The position numbers and the translations under genes were made by a program. From positions 37,807-57,565 of the forward strand of contig FR888241.1 in NCBI GenBank assembly GCA_000431775.1: a stretch of 19,759 bases of DNA, written 5' to 3'. The stretch is from Clostridium sp. CAG:413 (GTDB lineage Bacteria > Bacillota > Clostridia > Oscillospirales > Acutalibacteraceae). Every line of letters begins with the position of its first letter. Within the stretch, counting starts at the first letter, position 1. The notes below the pieces were generated by a model. It saw nothing but the letters and a program-made list of their open reading frames with translations, did not search any database and had not been told where the DNA came from. This document shows, in pieces, positions 6,133 to 13,975 of this stretch.

Positions 6133-6168
6133 CTGCAAGGTAATTCACCGTTTTATGCCACTATGGAA

Positions 6169-6411
6169 TTAAAGGACGCCTTCCTTTTTGAGAAGAGCCT
6201 TGACGGTATCGGTCGGCTGAGCGCCGTTGGCGATCCACTGCTTTGCCTTCTCTGCGTCTACCTTAATCTCAACGGGGGAAACGACGGGATTGTAGGTACC
6301 GATCTCCTCGATGAATCTGCCGTCACGGGGATATCTTGAATCCGCAACAACTATACGATAGAAAGGAGCTTTCTTTGCACCCATGCGGCGAAGTCTGATT
6401 TTTACTGCCAT
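6169..6411 (-). CDS. rpsP: 30S ribosomal protein S16
   Basis: Structural and assembly protein of the small ribosomal subunit. The 80-residue protein matches the family throughout: [20 protein letters not shown], then [20 protein letters not shown] and a C-terminal [10 protein letters not shown] helix. A strong GGAGG ribosome binding site precedes the ATG. It lies 65 nt after ffh in an AT-rich spacer and upstream of khpA, the usual Bacillota arrangement. Confidence 0.98.
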   Translation of the reverse strand: MAVKIRLRRMGAKKAPFYRIVVADSRYPRDGRFIEEIGTYNPVVSPVEIKVDAEKAKQWIANGAQPTDTVKALLKKEGVL

Positions 6412-6476
6412 GATAAAATTCCTCCAAAATATATGAATTATAAATTTGTATATAATGTATCAGCCGTGTGACCGAA

Positions 6477-7838
6477 TTACATTCCGAACTGCGAGGGGTC
6501 GAAGCCCTGGGGCAGGCGCATTTGCTGCTTTCTGCGGCGTTTGCCGCCGCGCTTGCCGCCGAACTGCTTAAACATCTTTTGCATCTGCTTGAACTGGCTG
6601 AGCAATCTGTTGACATCCTCGATGGTCTGGCCGCTGCCCGCCGCTATCCTCTTCTTGCGGGAGGGATTGATTATCTCGGGGTGGGTGCGTTCCTTCTCGG
6701 TCATTGAGAGGATTATCGCCTTCATGCGGTCGAACTTGCGCTCGTCGATGTCGATCTCGTTAGCCTTTTTGCCGATGCCGGGCAGCATTGCGAGAGTCTC
6801 GCGCAGCGAACCCATCTTGCGGATCTGATTGAACTGATCGAGCAGGTCGTTAAGATCGAACCTGTTTTGCATCAGCTTCTTTTCAAGCTCCGCAGCTTTT
6901 TTATCGTCGATGGCCATTTCGGCTTTCTCGATAAGGGAGAGCACGTCGCCCATGCCGAGTATCCTCGAAGCCATGCGGTCGGGGTGGAATACGTCGAGAT
7001 TCTCGAGCTTCTCGCCCGTACCGACGAATTTTATCGGCTTGCCTGTGACCGCACGGGCTGAGAGCGCCGCGCCGCCTCTGGTATCGCCGTCGAGCTTTGT
7101 GAGGATCAGGCCGTCAATGCCGAGAGCGTCGTTGAACGCCGTTGCGACGTTGACCGAATCCTGACCGGTCATCGCGTCGACGACAAGGAGAATCTCGTGG
7201 GGCTTGACCTCAGCCTTTATGGCTTTAAGCTCGTTCATCAGAGCCTCGTCAACATGAAGTCGGCCGGCGGTATCTATGATAACATAGTCGTGACCGTGCT
7301 CCTTGGCGTAATCGACCGCTGCCTTTGCTATCTTGACGGCATCGGTCTGACCCATCTCAAAGACGGGCACGCCGACCTGCTCGCCGACGACCTGCAACTG
7401 CTTGATAGCAGCAGGACGATAGATATCGCAGGCAACGAGCATCGGGCGGTGATTCTGATTTTTAAGCATAAGTGCGAGCTTCGCACAGTGAGTAGTCTTA
7501 CCTGAGCCCTGAAGTCCGCACATGAGGACTATTGTGGGCGGGTGATTGGCGCATGCCAGGCGGCTGTTGGTGCCGCCCATGAGGTTAACAAGCTCCTCAC
7601 GAACTATCTTGATAACCATCTGTGACGGCGTAAGGCTCTCCATGACCTTCTCGCCTATCGCCTTCTCGGTGACTGTATTAGTGAAGTCTTTAGCGACCTT
7701 ATAGTTGACATCCGCCTCGAGGAGCGCCATGCGGACCTCTCTCATAGCCGAGCGAACGTCAGCCTCGGTAAGGCTGCCCTTGCTTCTCAGATTTTTAAAT
7801 GTAGCTTCAAGTCTGTCTGAAAGGCCTTCAAATGCCAA
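6477..7838 (-). CDS. ffh: Signal recognition particle protein Ffh (SRP54)
   Basis: GTPase that binds signal sequences and SRP RNA and delivers nascent membrane proteins to FtsY. Three domains are present: N bundle (1-~90), G domain with GLQGSGKTT (108-116), DTAGR and TKLDGDTRGG, and a methionine-rich M domain with the RNA-binding SRKKRIAAGSG motif. The basic, Met-rich C-terminus ends FDPSQFGM. I place the start at a TTG at 7838, giving the family N-terminus MAFEGLSDRL (453 residues) with AGAGGTG 6 nt upstream. A GTG nine nt earlier would lie inside that ribosome binding site. It is preceded by ylxM (41 nt) and followed by rpsP. Confidence 0.97.
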   Translation of the reverse strand: MAFEGLSDRLEATFKNLRSKGSLTEADVRSAMREVRMALLEADVNYKVAKDFTNTVTEKAIGEKVMESLTPSQMVIKIVREELVNLMGGTNSRLACANHPPTIVLMCGLQGSGKTTHCAKLALMLKNQNHRPMLVACDIYRPAAIKQLQVVGEQVGVPVFEMGQTDAVKIAKAAVDYAKEHGHDYVIIDTAGRLHVDEALMNELKAIKAEVKPHEILLVVDAMTGQDSVNVATAFNDALGIDGLILTKLDGDTRGGAALSARAVTGKPIKFVGTGEKLENLDVFHPDRMASRILGMGDVLSLIEKAEMAIDDKKAAELEKKLMQNRFDLNDLLDQFNQIRKMGSLRETLAMLPGIGKKANEIDIDERKFDRMKAIILSMTEKERTHPEIINPSRKKRIAAGSGQTIEDVNRLLSQFKQMQKMFKQFGGKRGGKRRRKQQMRLPQGFDPSQFGM

Positions 7839-7879
7839 ATCCGTCACCTCTTATCCGTTGAATTAATATAGATCGTATC

Positions 7880-8245
7880 TCAGCTCTCGAGCATTGTCAT
7901 AGCTGCGGCTTTGATACGCACGCTGCAGTCGTTGATCTCTTTTGAGAGGCTGTGGCGCAGGTTATACTCGGCTATCTGATTGGCGCAGTCGATTATCTCG
8001 TTGAGGCTGCTTCGCATATCCTCAAATCTCTTTGCCATGCCGAGGCGGCTCTCCATCTCGTTGAGCTGAGTCTCCGCCCTCTTGATAGCGTCACGGACTC
8101 CCTGGCGGGTAATGCCCTCATTCTCGGCTATCTCGGAGAGAGAAAGGTCATCATTATAGTAGTACTCCAAAAAATCACGCTGCTTTGCCGTCAACATTTC
8201 ACCGTAGAAATCAATAAGGATAGCTATTTCATAATTCTTTGCCAC
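7880..8245 (-). CDS. ylxM: YlxM family helix-turn-helix protein
   Basis: YlxM/p13 proteins accompany ffh in Gram-positive bacteria and have been linked to SRP function. The 121-residue protein has a sigma-factor-region-4-like HTH: LTAKQRDFLEYYYNDDLSLSE followed by IAENEGITRQGVRDAIKRAE (about 18-58), then a coiled-coil-like C-terminal half. The start is a GTG at 8245 with AAAGGAGGG 6 nt upstream. A longer open frame to 8317 lacks a ribosome binding site and family similarity. It is the first gene of the ffh operon, transcribed from the consensus promoter at 8334-8362. Confidence 0.92.
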   Translation of the reverse strand: MAKNYEIAILIDFYGEMLTAKQRDFLEYYYNDDLSLSEIAENEGITRQGVRDAIKRAETQLNEMESRLGMAKRFEDMRSSLNEIIDCANQIAEYNLRHSLSKEINDCSVRIKAAAMTMLES

Positions 8246-8303
8246 GATTGACCCTCCTTTCCCGGAAGCTCGGCAGAATGACTGCCGCCGTTTAGTGGTG
8301 ATG

Positions 8304-8325
8304 TGTAAAGCACACAAACTTTACA
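8304..8325. repeat. Inverted repeat TGTAAAG-N8-CTTTACA at the 5' end of the ylxM-ffh transcript
   Basis: Seven-bp arms (8304-8310 and 8319-8325) flank an 8-nt loop. The repeat starts just inside the predicted transcription start (~8327), so it could be a 5'-stabilising hairpin or an operator. The same arms with the same spacing recur at 8539-8560, next to mutS2. Confidence 0.55.
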
Positions 8326-8333
8326 GCCTGCCT

Positions 8334-8362
8334 ATTATAACCGAAAATCATGCCGATGTCAA
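8334..8362 (-). promoter_or_regulatory. Consensus sigma-A promoter of the ylxM-ffh-rpsP-khpA-rimM-trmD operon
   Basis: Minus strand TTGACA (8357-8362), 17 bp, TATAAT (8334-8339): a perfect consensus. The predicted start is near 8327, with a leader of about 80 nt before ylxM. Confidence 0.93.
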
Positions 8363-8537
8363 GCCCTAATTTTTGCGATTTCGGAATGAGTTTTCCACAT
8401 TTCGGTGCGGAAAACACGTTAAAATCCTATATTTTCGCCATAATTTGTGCCGAATCGGCGAAAGCTGCACAATATAGACCCGTTTTTGAGCGTTTAAAAA
8501 GTGGAAAACTTTTTTACACCGCCACGGTGTTCCATAT
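8363..8537. other. Non-coding spacer rich in inverted repeats
   Basis: No plausible gene. Inverted repeats follow one another: 8390-8398 with 8407-8415 (GTTTTCCGC/GTGGAAAAC on the minus strand, 8-nt loop), TTTCGCC (8433-8439) with GGCGAAA (8457-8463), AAAAAGT (8496-8502) with ACTTTTT (8508-8514), and ACACCG (8516-8521) with CGGTGT (8525-8530). Confidence 0.5.
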
Positions 8538-8561
8538 TTGTAAAGGCGCTGCGCTTTACAA
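8538..8561 (-). terminator. Hairpin just after mutS2, possible terminator or operator
   Basis: Eight-bp arms TTGTAAAG and CTTTACAA enclose an 8-nt loop, starting 3 nt after the mutS2 stop. No T-tract follows on the minus strand, so intrinsic termination is uncertain. The arms repeat those of the 8304-8325 element. Confidence 0.45.
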
Positions 8562-8564
8562 GAA

Positions 8565-10958
8565 TCACTTCAGCGTAACGATAGTCACACCGTCCTCGCC
8601 CTCGCCGTAGAGACCCAAACGGCTCGATTTCACATACGGTGAGGACTTTAGATAGCGCGTAACGGCGCTCCTGAGCGCGCCCGTGCCCTTACCGTGGACT
8701 ATGGTGAACTCATTGAGTCCGCTTCTCAGGGCGGTATCCATGAAACGGTCAAGCTCGATTATGCAGTCGTCGACCGTCATGCCTCTGAGGTCGAGCCTTG
8801 TGGCGGCCGCCATATTGAGCCTGCTCTCGCCCTGCAATTTGATGCCCGATGGCTTCTCCTTTTTCTTGGGTGCGCTCTCGCTCAGGCGCAGATTAGAGAG
8901 CTTCACTCTCGTCTTTATCGAGCCTGCCTGCACCTCGACATTGCCGTTTTTGTCGGCGGGCGAAAGCACCTTGGCGCTCTTGCCGATGTCACGGATTATG
9001 ACCGTATCGCCGGCAACAAGCGCTCTGGGGAGCACATAGTTCTCATCGTCGTCGGAGTATTCGTTCACGGGGTCGGCTGCCGAATCTATCGCCGCAACGC
9101 CCCTCTTGACAAGCGCCTTTGCTCGGCGGGCAAGCTCAGCGGCGTCCTTGGTCTTTTGCTGCTCCTTTTTGAGCTTGTCAAGCTCTTGCAGCAGCGTATA
9201 CGCCTCGCGCTTCGCCTGCTCGACCACACGCAGAGCCTGTGAACGCGCTTTCTCAAGCTCCTGCTCACGCAGCTTTGCTATCTCCTCTTTTTGCTTATCC
9301 GCAGCCTCTTTTTCCTTGCGGGCTTTTTCGGCAAGCTCGCGGGCGTGCTCATACTCGCCCTCCATTTTAAGGCGGGTCTGCTCGAGCTTGTCCACGACAT
9401 TCTCAAATTCCTTATTCTCACTCGAAACAAGTTCCTGCGCCCTTGCGATAACTCCGCCGTCAAGCCCGAGGCGTTCGCTTATGGCAAGCGCATTCGACTT
9501 GCCGGGCACGCCTATAAGCAGGCGGTAGGTGGGTCTGAGCGTGGCTACGTCAAACTCGCAGCAGCCGTTCTCGACCCGCGGGGTTTCGAGCGCATAGGCT
9601 TTAAGCTCGGCATAGTGGGTGGTCGCCGCTATCTTGGCGCCCTTATCGTGCAGCGCCTCAAGCACAGCCATTGCAAGCGCCGCACCCTCGATAGGGTCGG
9701 TGCCCGCGCCCAGCTCGTCTATGAGCACAAGGCTGCCGCTGTCGGCGGCATTCATTATATTAATGATATTGGTCATATGAGCCGAGAAGGTGGAAAGCGA
9801 CTGCTCTATCGACTGCTCATCGCCGATATCGGACAGTATCTCGTCAAAGACGGATATCTCGCTGCGGTTGCCCGCGGGGATCATCAGACCGCACATCGCC
9901 ATCATTGAGAGCAGACCCAAAGTCTTGATAGAGACGGTCTTGCCGCCGGTATTGGGGCCTGTGATAACGAGAGTGTCGAAATCCTTGCCCAGCATGATAT
10001 CGACGGGCACTACTTTCTTCGGGTCGATGAGCGGATGCCTCGCCGCCCTCAGGTTGATAATACCGCTGTCGTTGAGTATGGGCGGCATCGCCTTGATCTT
10101 ATAGGCATACTGCGCCTTGGCAAATATCAGATTCAGCTCAAGGGCGCATTCATAGCTGTTTTTGATGCTCTGAGCGAAGTCGCCCGCCTGGACGGAAAGC
10201 TCATAGAGGATGCGCTCTATCTCCTCCCGCTCCTTGGCTTGCAGCACTCTTATCTCGTTATTCGCCTCGACGACCGCCATCGGCTCGATAAAGACCGTAG
10301 CGCCGCTGGACGAGGTATCGTGGACAAGACCTGCTATCTCGCTCCGGTATTCATTCTTGACGGGGACGACGTATCTGCCGTTCCTCTGTGTGATTATATT
10401 CTCTTGCAGGAATTTTGAATTGGTCTGCGAGCGGGTGAATTTCTCAAGCTGCTCCCTGACCTTGGACTCCTGCACCCTTATCTTCCTGCGGATATCAGCC
10501 AGCGCGGGCGAGGCGTTATCAGATATCTCGTCCTCGCTGACTATCGCATTGAAGATAGCGGTCTCAAGATATTTATTCGGCGCAAGGGCGTTAAATAGCG
10601 GGTCGAGCACGCTGTGAACCCCCGCGTTCGACTCCCTCCACTGAGAGAGGGTACGGATAACACGCAGCACGCCCGCGATATCGAGCAGCTCCCGTGTATT
10701 CAGCACACTGCCCGCATTCGCACGGCTGAGAGCATTATTGACATTCTTCAGCCCGCCGAAGGACGGCCCGCCGAACCTGGCGAGCAGCATATGGGCGTCC
10801 GCCGTCTGATTCAGCAGCGCCTGCGCCATGGCAAGACTGCTCTCGGGTCTGAGATTGAGGGCGTTTTCACGGGCGTCCTCGCAGCTTGTAAACTCCGCCA
10901 GCTTCTCAAGCACCTTATCGAATTCAAGCGCCTTCGCGTTTTTTTCAAAGAGTTTCAT
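8565..10958 (-). CDS. mutS2: Endonuclease MutS2 (MutS-family ATPase with Smr domain)
   Basis: DNA-binding ATPase that restrains homologous recombination and, in recent work on Bacillota, acts in rescue of collided ribosomes. The 797-residue protein has a MutS core and clamp, Walker A GPNTGGKT (334-341), the LVLIDELGAGTDP Walker B region, and STFSAHM. A long charged coiled coil (about 520-640) follows. The C-terminal Smr nuclease domain (about 720-797) carries LDLRGMTVDDC and HGKGTGALR. There is no N-terminal mismatch-recognition domain, as expected for MutS2. The ATG has AGGAG 6 nt upstream. It is the last gene of the proBA run, 28 nt after the uncharacterised gene at 10987-11916. Confidence 0.96.
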   Translation of the reverse strand: MKLFEKNAKALEFDKVLEKLAEFTSCEDARENALNLRPESSLAMAQALLNQTADAHMLLARFGGPSFGGLKNVNNALSRANAGSVLNTRELLDIAGVLRVIRTLSQWRESNAGVHSVLDPLFNALAPNKYLETAIFNAIVSEDEISDNASPALADIRRKIRVQESKVREQLEKFTRSQTNSKFLQENIITQRNGRYVVPVKNEYRSEIAGLVHDTSSSGATVFIEPMAVVEANNEIRVLQAKEREEIERILYELSVQAGDFAQSIKNSYECALELNLIFAKAQYAYKIKAMPPILNDSGIINLRAARHPLIDPKKVVPVDIMLGKDFDTLVITGPNTGGKTVSIKTLGLLSMMAMCGLMIPAGNRSEISVFDEILSDIGDEQSIEQSLSTFSAHMTNIINIMNAADSGSLVLIDELGAGTDPIEGAALAMAVLEALHDKGAKIAATTHYAELKAYALETPRVENGCCEFDVATLRPTYRLLIGVPGKSNALAISERLGLDGGVIARAQELVSSENKEFENVVDKLEQTRLKMEGEYEHARELAEKARKEKEAADKQKEEIAKLREQELEKARSQALRVVEQAKREAYTLLQELDKLKKEQQKTKDAAELARRAKALVKRGVAAIDSAADPVNEYSDDDENYVLPRALVAGDTVIIRDIGKSAKVLSPADKNGNVEVQAGSIKTRVKLSNLRLSESAPKKKEKPSGIKLQGESRLNMAAATRLDLRGMTVDDCIIELDRFMDTALRSGLNEFTIVHGKGTGALRSAVTRYLKSSPYVKSSRLGLYGEGEDGVTIVTLK

Positions 10959-10986
10959 ATTATTCTCCTGTATGCAGCTTTCGGGA

Positions 10987-11916
10987 TCATTCCTCCGTCT
11001 GCTCCGCCGTTGTGCCCGTCTCTGTCTCGGCGGCGGTGGTGCCGACGGTGACGAATTCGGTCACGGTCTCGCCGTTATCGTCGGTGACAGCCTCGCCGTC
11101 CTCATTTGTCACGGCGACAGCCTCGGTGGCGGGCTGGGTCGTGACGGCGGCAGGCACTGTAGCGGGTGCCTCGGTCTCGGGCGGTCTTGTCTCGGTCTCG
11201 GGCGGTCTTGTGGCGTTAGCGGCAGTCGTGCCGATTATCTCCTGACCGTCAACGGACTGGATGGAGGATATATACATCCCTTCCCCGCGCTCACGCAGGG
11301 TTATCTTCATATATTTATCGGGCTCGGGTGCGGCATATTCGCCGTCGGCGACCTGAACCCACGCCTTATTGCCGATATAGCCGACCGAGAGGATAACCGA
11401 GCTGCCCTGCTTATCTATCTCATAGACCTTGGGCGTATAGGCCGACTCAACGCCCGTAATGGGCAGAATGTAGCTCTTGAGAGCGGCGTCATAGGTGATA
11501 TCGTATTCGCTCATGTCGATGCTCGAATGCATCGAAGCTATGTCTATCTCCGTGCCGAAAAGACTGATGAAATAATTCTCTATATCCTTTTGCGGCACTA
11601 TGATGCCGACCTTCTCGCCCTCGGAATAGGGGTATTTATCCGCCCCGTCCTCGCTCATAAGCAGCGCCCAGACCGCGCTGTTGAGCAGCTGGGAGACATC
11701 CGCCTGAGTAAGATCGTCAAACGGGTCGGGGTCAAACATCACCACGGGGGTGAGCATCTGCTCGTATTCACGCTTCTGCTCGGTCTTATCGGTCAGACCC
11801 TTCACTGAATCGACGGCGAAGCGCACGACCGAAAAAGCGCCGATCAATGCGAGTATAAGAGCGACAATGCCTGCGGCAAACGCCGCATTCTTGTTCTTTT
11901 TCTTCTTTTTTGACAT
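10987..11916 (-). CDS. Uncharacterised membrane-anchored protein with Thr/Pro/Glu-rich tail
   Basis: I do not recognise the family. The 309-residue protein starts with a Lys-rich patch (MSKKKKKNKN) and one membrane helix (about 11-34), so the rest is probably outside the cell. A globular region of about 190 residues follows (FDPDPFDDLTQADVSQLLNS, a GVESAYTPKVYEI stretch, and a VGYIGNKAWVQVADGEY segment). The last ~80 residues are low-complexity: a tandem TRPPETE repeat, then Ala/Thr/Val/Glu-rich sequence with two related units (TNEDGEAV and TDDNGETV). No LPxTG motif or second membrane segment is seen. CGGAGG lies 6 nt before the ATG. It is 14 nt after proA and 28 nt before mutS2, so it is part of that transcript. 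A role in the envelope is inferred only from topology. Confidence 0.82.
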   Translation of the reverse strand: MSKKKKKNKNAAFAAGIVALILALIGAFSVVRFAVDSVKGLTDKTEQKREYEQMLTPVVMFDPDPFDDLTQADVSQLLNSAVWALLMSEDGADKYPYSEGEKVGIIVPQKDIENYFISLFGTEIDIASMHSSIDMSEYDITYDAALKSYILPITGVESAYTPKVYEIDKQGSSVILSVGYIGNKAWVQVADGEYAAPEPDKYMKITLRERGEGMYISSIQSVDGQEIIGTTAANATRPPETETRPPETEAPATVPAAVTTQPATEAVAVTNEDGEAVTDDNGETVTEFVTVGTTAAETETGTTAEQTEE

Positions 11917-11930
11917 GTTGAGCCTCCGAG

Positions 11931-13175
11931 TTATCTGATTTGACCGTCGCCTCTGACGATATATTTCTCGCTGACCATCTGAGCAACGCCCAGCGGGCCT
12001 CTTGCGTGGAGCTTCTGCGTGGAGATGCCTATCTCCGCACCGAAGCCGAATTCGCCGCCGTCGGTAAACCTCGTGGAGGCGTTGACATAGACGGCCGCTG
12101 CGTCCACACGGCTCGTAAAGGCCTCGGCAGCCGAGTAATTCTCGGTGACTATCGCCTCGCTGTGACCCGTGCCGTATTTATTGATGTGCGCGATGGCTTC
12201 GTCAACATCGTCAACTACCCTTGCGCTGATGATAAGGTCAAGGTATTCCCTGCCCCAATCCTCCTCGGTCGCGGACTCGGCATAGGGCAGTATTTCGCAG
12301 ACCGCCTCATCGCCTCTTATCGTAACGCCCTTCTCCCTGAGCCTCTCGCCGATAATGAGCAGAGCCGTCTCCGCTATATCCTTATGGACAAGCAGACTCT
12401 CGCAGGCGTTACAGACGGACACCCTCGTGGTCTTGGCGTTAACTACGATATTCGCCGCCTTGTCGATATCGGCAGCCACGTCGACATAGACATGGCAATT
12501 GCCCGTCCCAGTCTCGATAACGGGGACTGTCGCATTCTCGATAACGGAACGGATAAGCCCCGCGCCGCCCCTCGGGATAAGCAGGTCAACATAGCCGTTC
12601 AGATGCATAAGCTCGGTCGCCGACTGCCTTGAGGTGCTCTCTATAAGAATAACGCAGTCCTCGGGCAGGCCGCTCTCACCGAGCGCGCGGCGCATGATAT
12701 CGGCTATAGCTTTATTTGAATTTATTGCTTCCTTGCCGCCTCTGAGTATGACGCTGTTGCCCGCCTTGAGGCAAATGCCCGCGGCATCCGCCGTGACATT
12801 CGGCCTCGACTCGAAAATAACGGCTATAACGCCTATGGGGACTGCGACTTTCTCAATTCTGAGGCCGTTCGGTCTCTTTTCGCCCCAGAGCACCTTGCCG
12901 ACGGGGCTGTCGGCGGCGGCGAGCTTGCGAAGCCCGTTCGCCATATCCTCGATCCTCGCCTGAGTGAGGGTCAGTCTGTCGATAAAAGCCTCTCTGAGGC
13001 CGCCCTCTATGCCCGCCTTGATATCGGCGGCGTTGGCGGCGAGGATGTAATCAGCGTCCCTCTCAAGTGCGTTTGCAACGGCATTGAGCGCCGCGGATAT
13101 CTTTGAGGAATTCTCTGCGGCAAGGATGCGCTGAGCCTCCTTGGAGCGCTTGCCTATCTGTATCATATCAGTCAT
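11931..13175 (-). CDS. proA: Gamma-glutamyl phosphate reductase
   Basis: NADPH-dependent reduction of gamma-glutamyl phosphate to glutamate semialdehyde, the second step of proline synthesis. With the ATG at 13175 it has 414 residues, normal for the family. The aldehyde-dehydrogenase-fold blocks are present: PIGVIAVIFESRPNVTADA, LRGGKEA, LIPRGGAGLI, TGTGNCHVYVD, and the catalytic Cys C255 in VCNACESLLVH. A GTG nine nt upstream overlaps the proB stop as GTGA but lies within AGAGGTGA, which is better read as the ribosome binding site for the ATG. It is directly downstream of proB. Confidence 0.96.
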   Translation of the reverse strand: MTDMIQIGKRSKEAQRILAAENSSKISAALNAVANALERDADYILAANAADIKAGIEGGLREAFIDRLTLTQARIEDMANGLRKLAAADSPVGKVLWGEKRPNGLRIEKVAVPIGVIAVIFESRPNVTADAAGICLKAGNSVILRGGKEAINSNKAIADIMRRALGESGLPEDCVILIESTSRQSATELMHLNGYVDLLIPRGGAGLIRSVIENATVPVIETGTGNCHVYVDVAADIDKAANIVVNAKTTRVSVCNACESLLVHKDIAETALLIIGERLREKGVTIRGDEAVCEILPYAESATEEDWGREYLDLIISARVVDDVDEAIAHINKYGTGHSEAIVTENYSAAEAFTSRVDAAAVYVNASTRFTDGGEFGFGAEIGISTQKLHARGPLGVAQMVSEKYIVRGDGQIR

Positions 13176-13180
13176 TTTAT

Positions 13181-13969
13181 TCACCTCTGAGCCTTAAAAT
13201 GTGTGCCTATCTGTCTGCCGTCAAGCAGCTTGTATATGTCCTCGGGGTCGGAGCCGTTCATAACCACGGTGTCGATGCCCGCGCTCGTCGCTATCTCGCC
13301 CGCATGGAGCTTGGTTATCATGCCGCCCGTGCCTCTGCTCGTGCCGCTGCCGCCCGCAAGAGCGAGAATTTCATCGGTTATCCTGTCGACCGAGCTTATC
13401 AGCCGCGCGCTCTCATCCTCCCTCGGATTCGCGCTGAAGAGACCGTCTATATCGGTCAGGATCACCAGAGCATCCGCCTCGACCAGCTTCGCCACATGGG
13501 CTGAGAGGCTGTCGTTATCGCCGAAAACTATTTCTTCGACGGCAACGCTGTCATTCTCGTTGACAACGGGGATTGCCCCGTACTCAAACAGCTTCATAAA
13601 GGTATTGTGAAGATTGCGGCGGCGCTCGTCATCCTCAAAGTCATCCCTCGTCACGAGGAGCTGACCGACCGTGTTGCCGAATTCGCCGAAAAACTTGTCA
13701 TAGAGGAACATAAGCTCGCACTGACCGACCGTGGCGGCAGCCTGCCTGCCCGGAGTGTCGTGCGGCCTCTCGCCGAGGCCGAGCTTGCCGACGCCGACGC
13801 CTATTGCGCCCGAGGTGACAAGCACTATCTCCTTGCCCGCATTTTTAAGGTCGCTGAGCACCCTTGCGAGCGCCGACATACGGCGGATGTTTATTTTACC
13901 TGTGTCATAGGTCAGCGACGAAGTGCCGACCTTAAAAACGATCCTTTTTACTTCTTTTGAATTTATCAT
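13181..13969 (-). CDS. proB: Glutamate 5-kinase (short form without PUA domain)
   Basis: Phosphorylates L-glutamate to gamma-glutamyl phosphate, the first and normally feedback-controlled step of proline synthesis. The 262-residue protein is an amino-acid-kinase domain only: FKVGTSSLT (12-20), LVTSGAIGVGVGKLGL, NENDSVAVEEIVFGDNDSLSA, LTDIDGL and GTGGMITKLHAGEIA. The C-terminal PUA domain of E. coli ProB (367 residues) is missing, as in many Clostridia; this is natural rather than a truncation, because proA follows in phase. The start is 6 nt after the upstream peptidase stop, with GGAG about 11 nt before the ATG. Confidence 0.96.
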   Translation of the reverse strand: MINSKEVKRIVFKVGTSSLTYDTGKINIRRMSALARVLSDLKNAGKEIVLVTSGAIGVGVGKLGLGERPHDTPGRQAAATVGQCELMFLYDKFFGEFGNTVGQLLVTRDDFEDDERRRNLHNTFMKLFEYGAIPVVNENDSVAVEEIVFGDNDSLSAHVAKLVEADALVILTDIDGLFSANPREDESARLISSVDRITDEILALAGGSGTSRGTGGMITKLHAGEIATSAGIDTVVMNGSDPEDIYKLLDGRQIGTHFKAQR

Positions 13970-13975
13970 AATGAA

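Noticed and set aside
8304..8561. TyrR-type boxes (TGTAAA-N6-TTTACA)
   Set aside because: The half-sites match, but the spacing between TGTAAA and TTTACA is 10, not 6, in both copies, and TyrR is a proteobacterial regulator; left as unassigned inverted repeats.
8350..8610. Open frame of 86 codons in the mutS2-ylxM spacer
   Set aside because: No ribosome binding site, runs into mutS2 antisense, and covers several inverted repeats.
10828..11808. Open frame of 326 codons on the plus strand across mutS2 and the uncharacterised gene
   Set aside because: Antisense to two genes with good ribosome binding sites; composition is that of a shadow frame.
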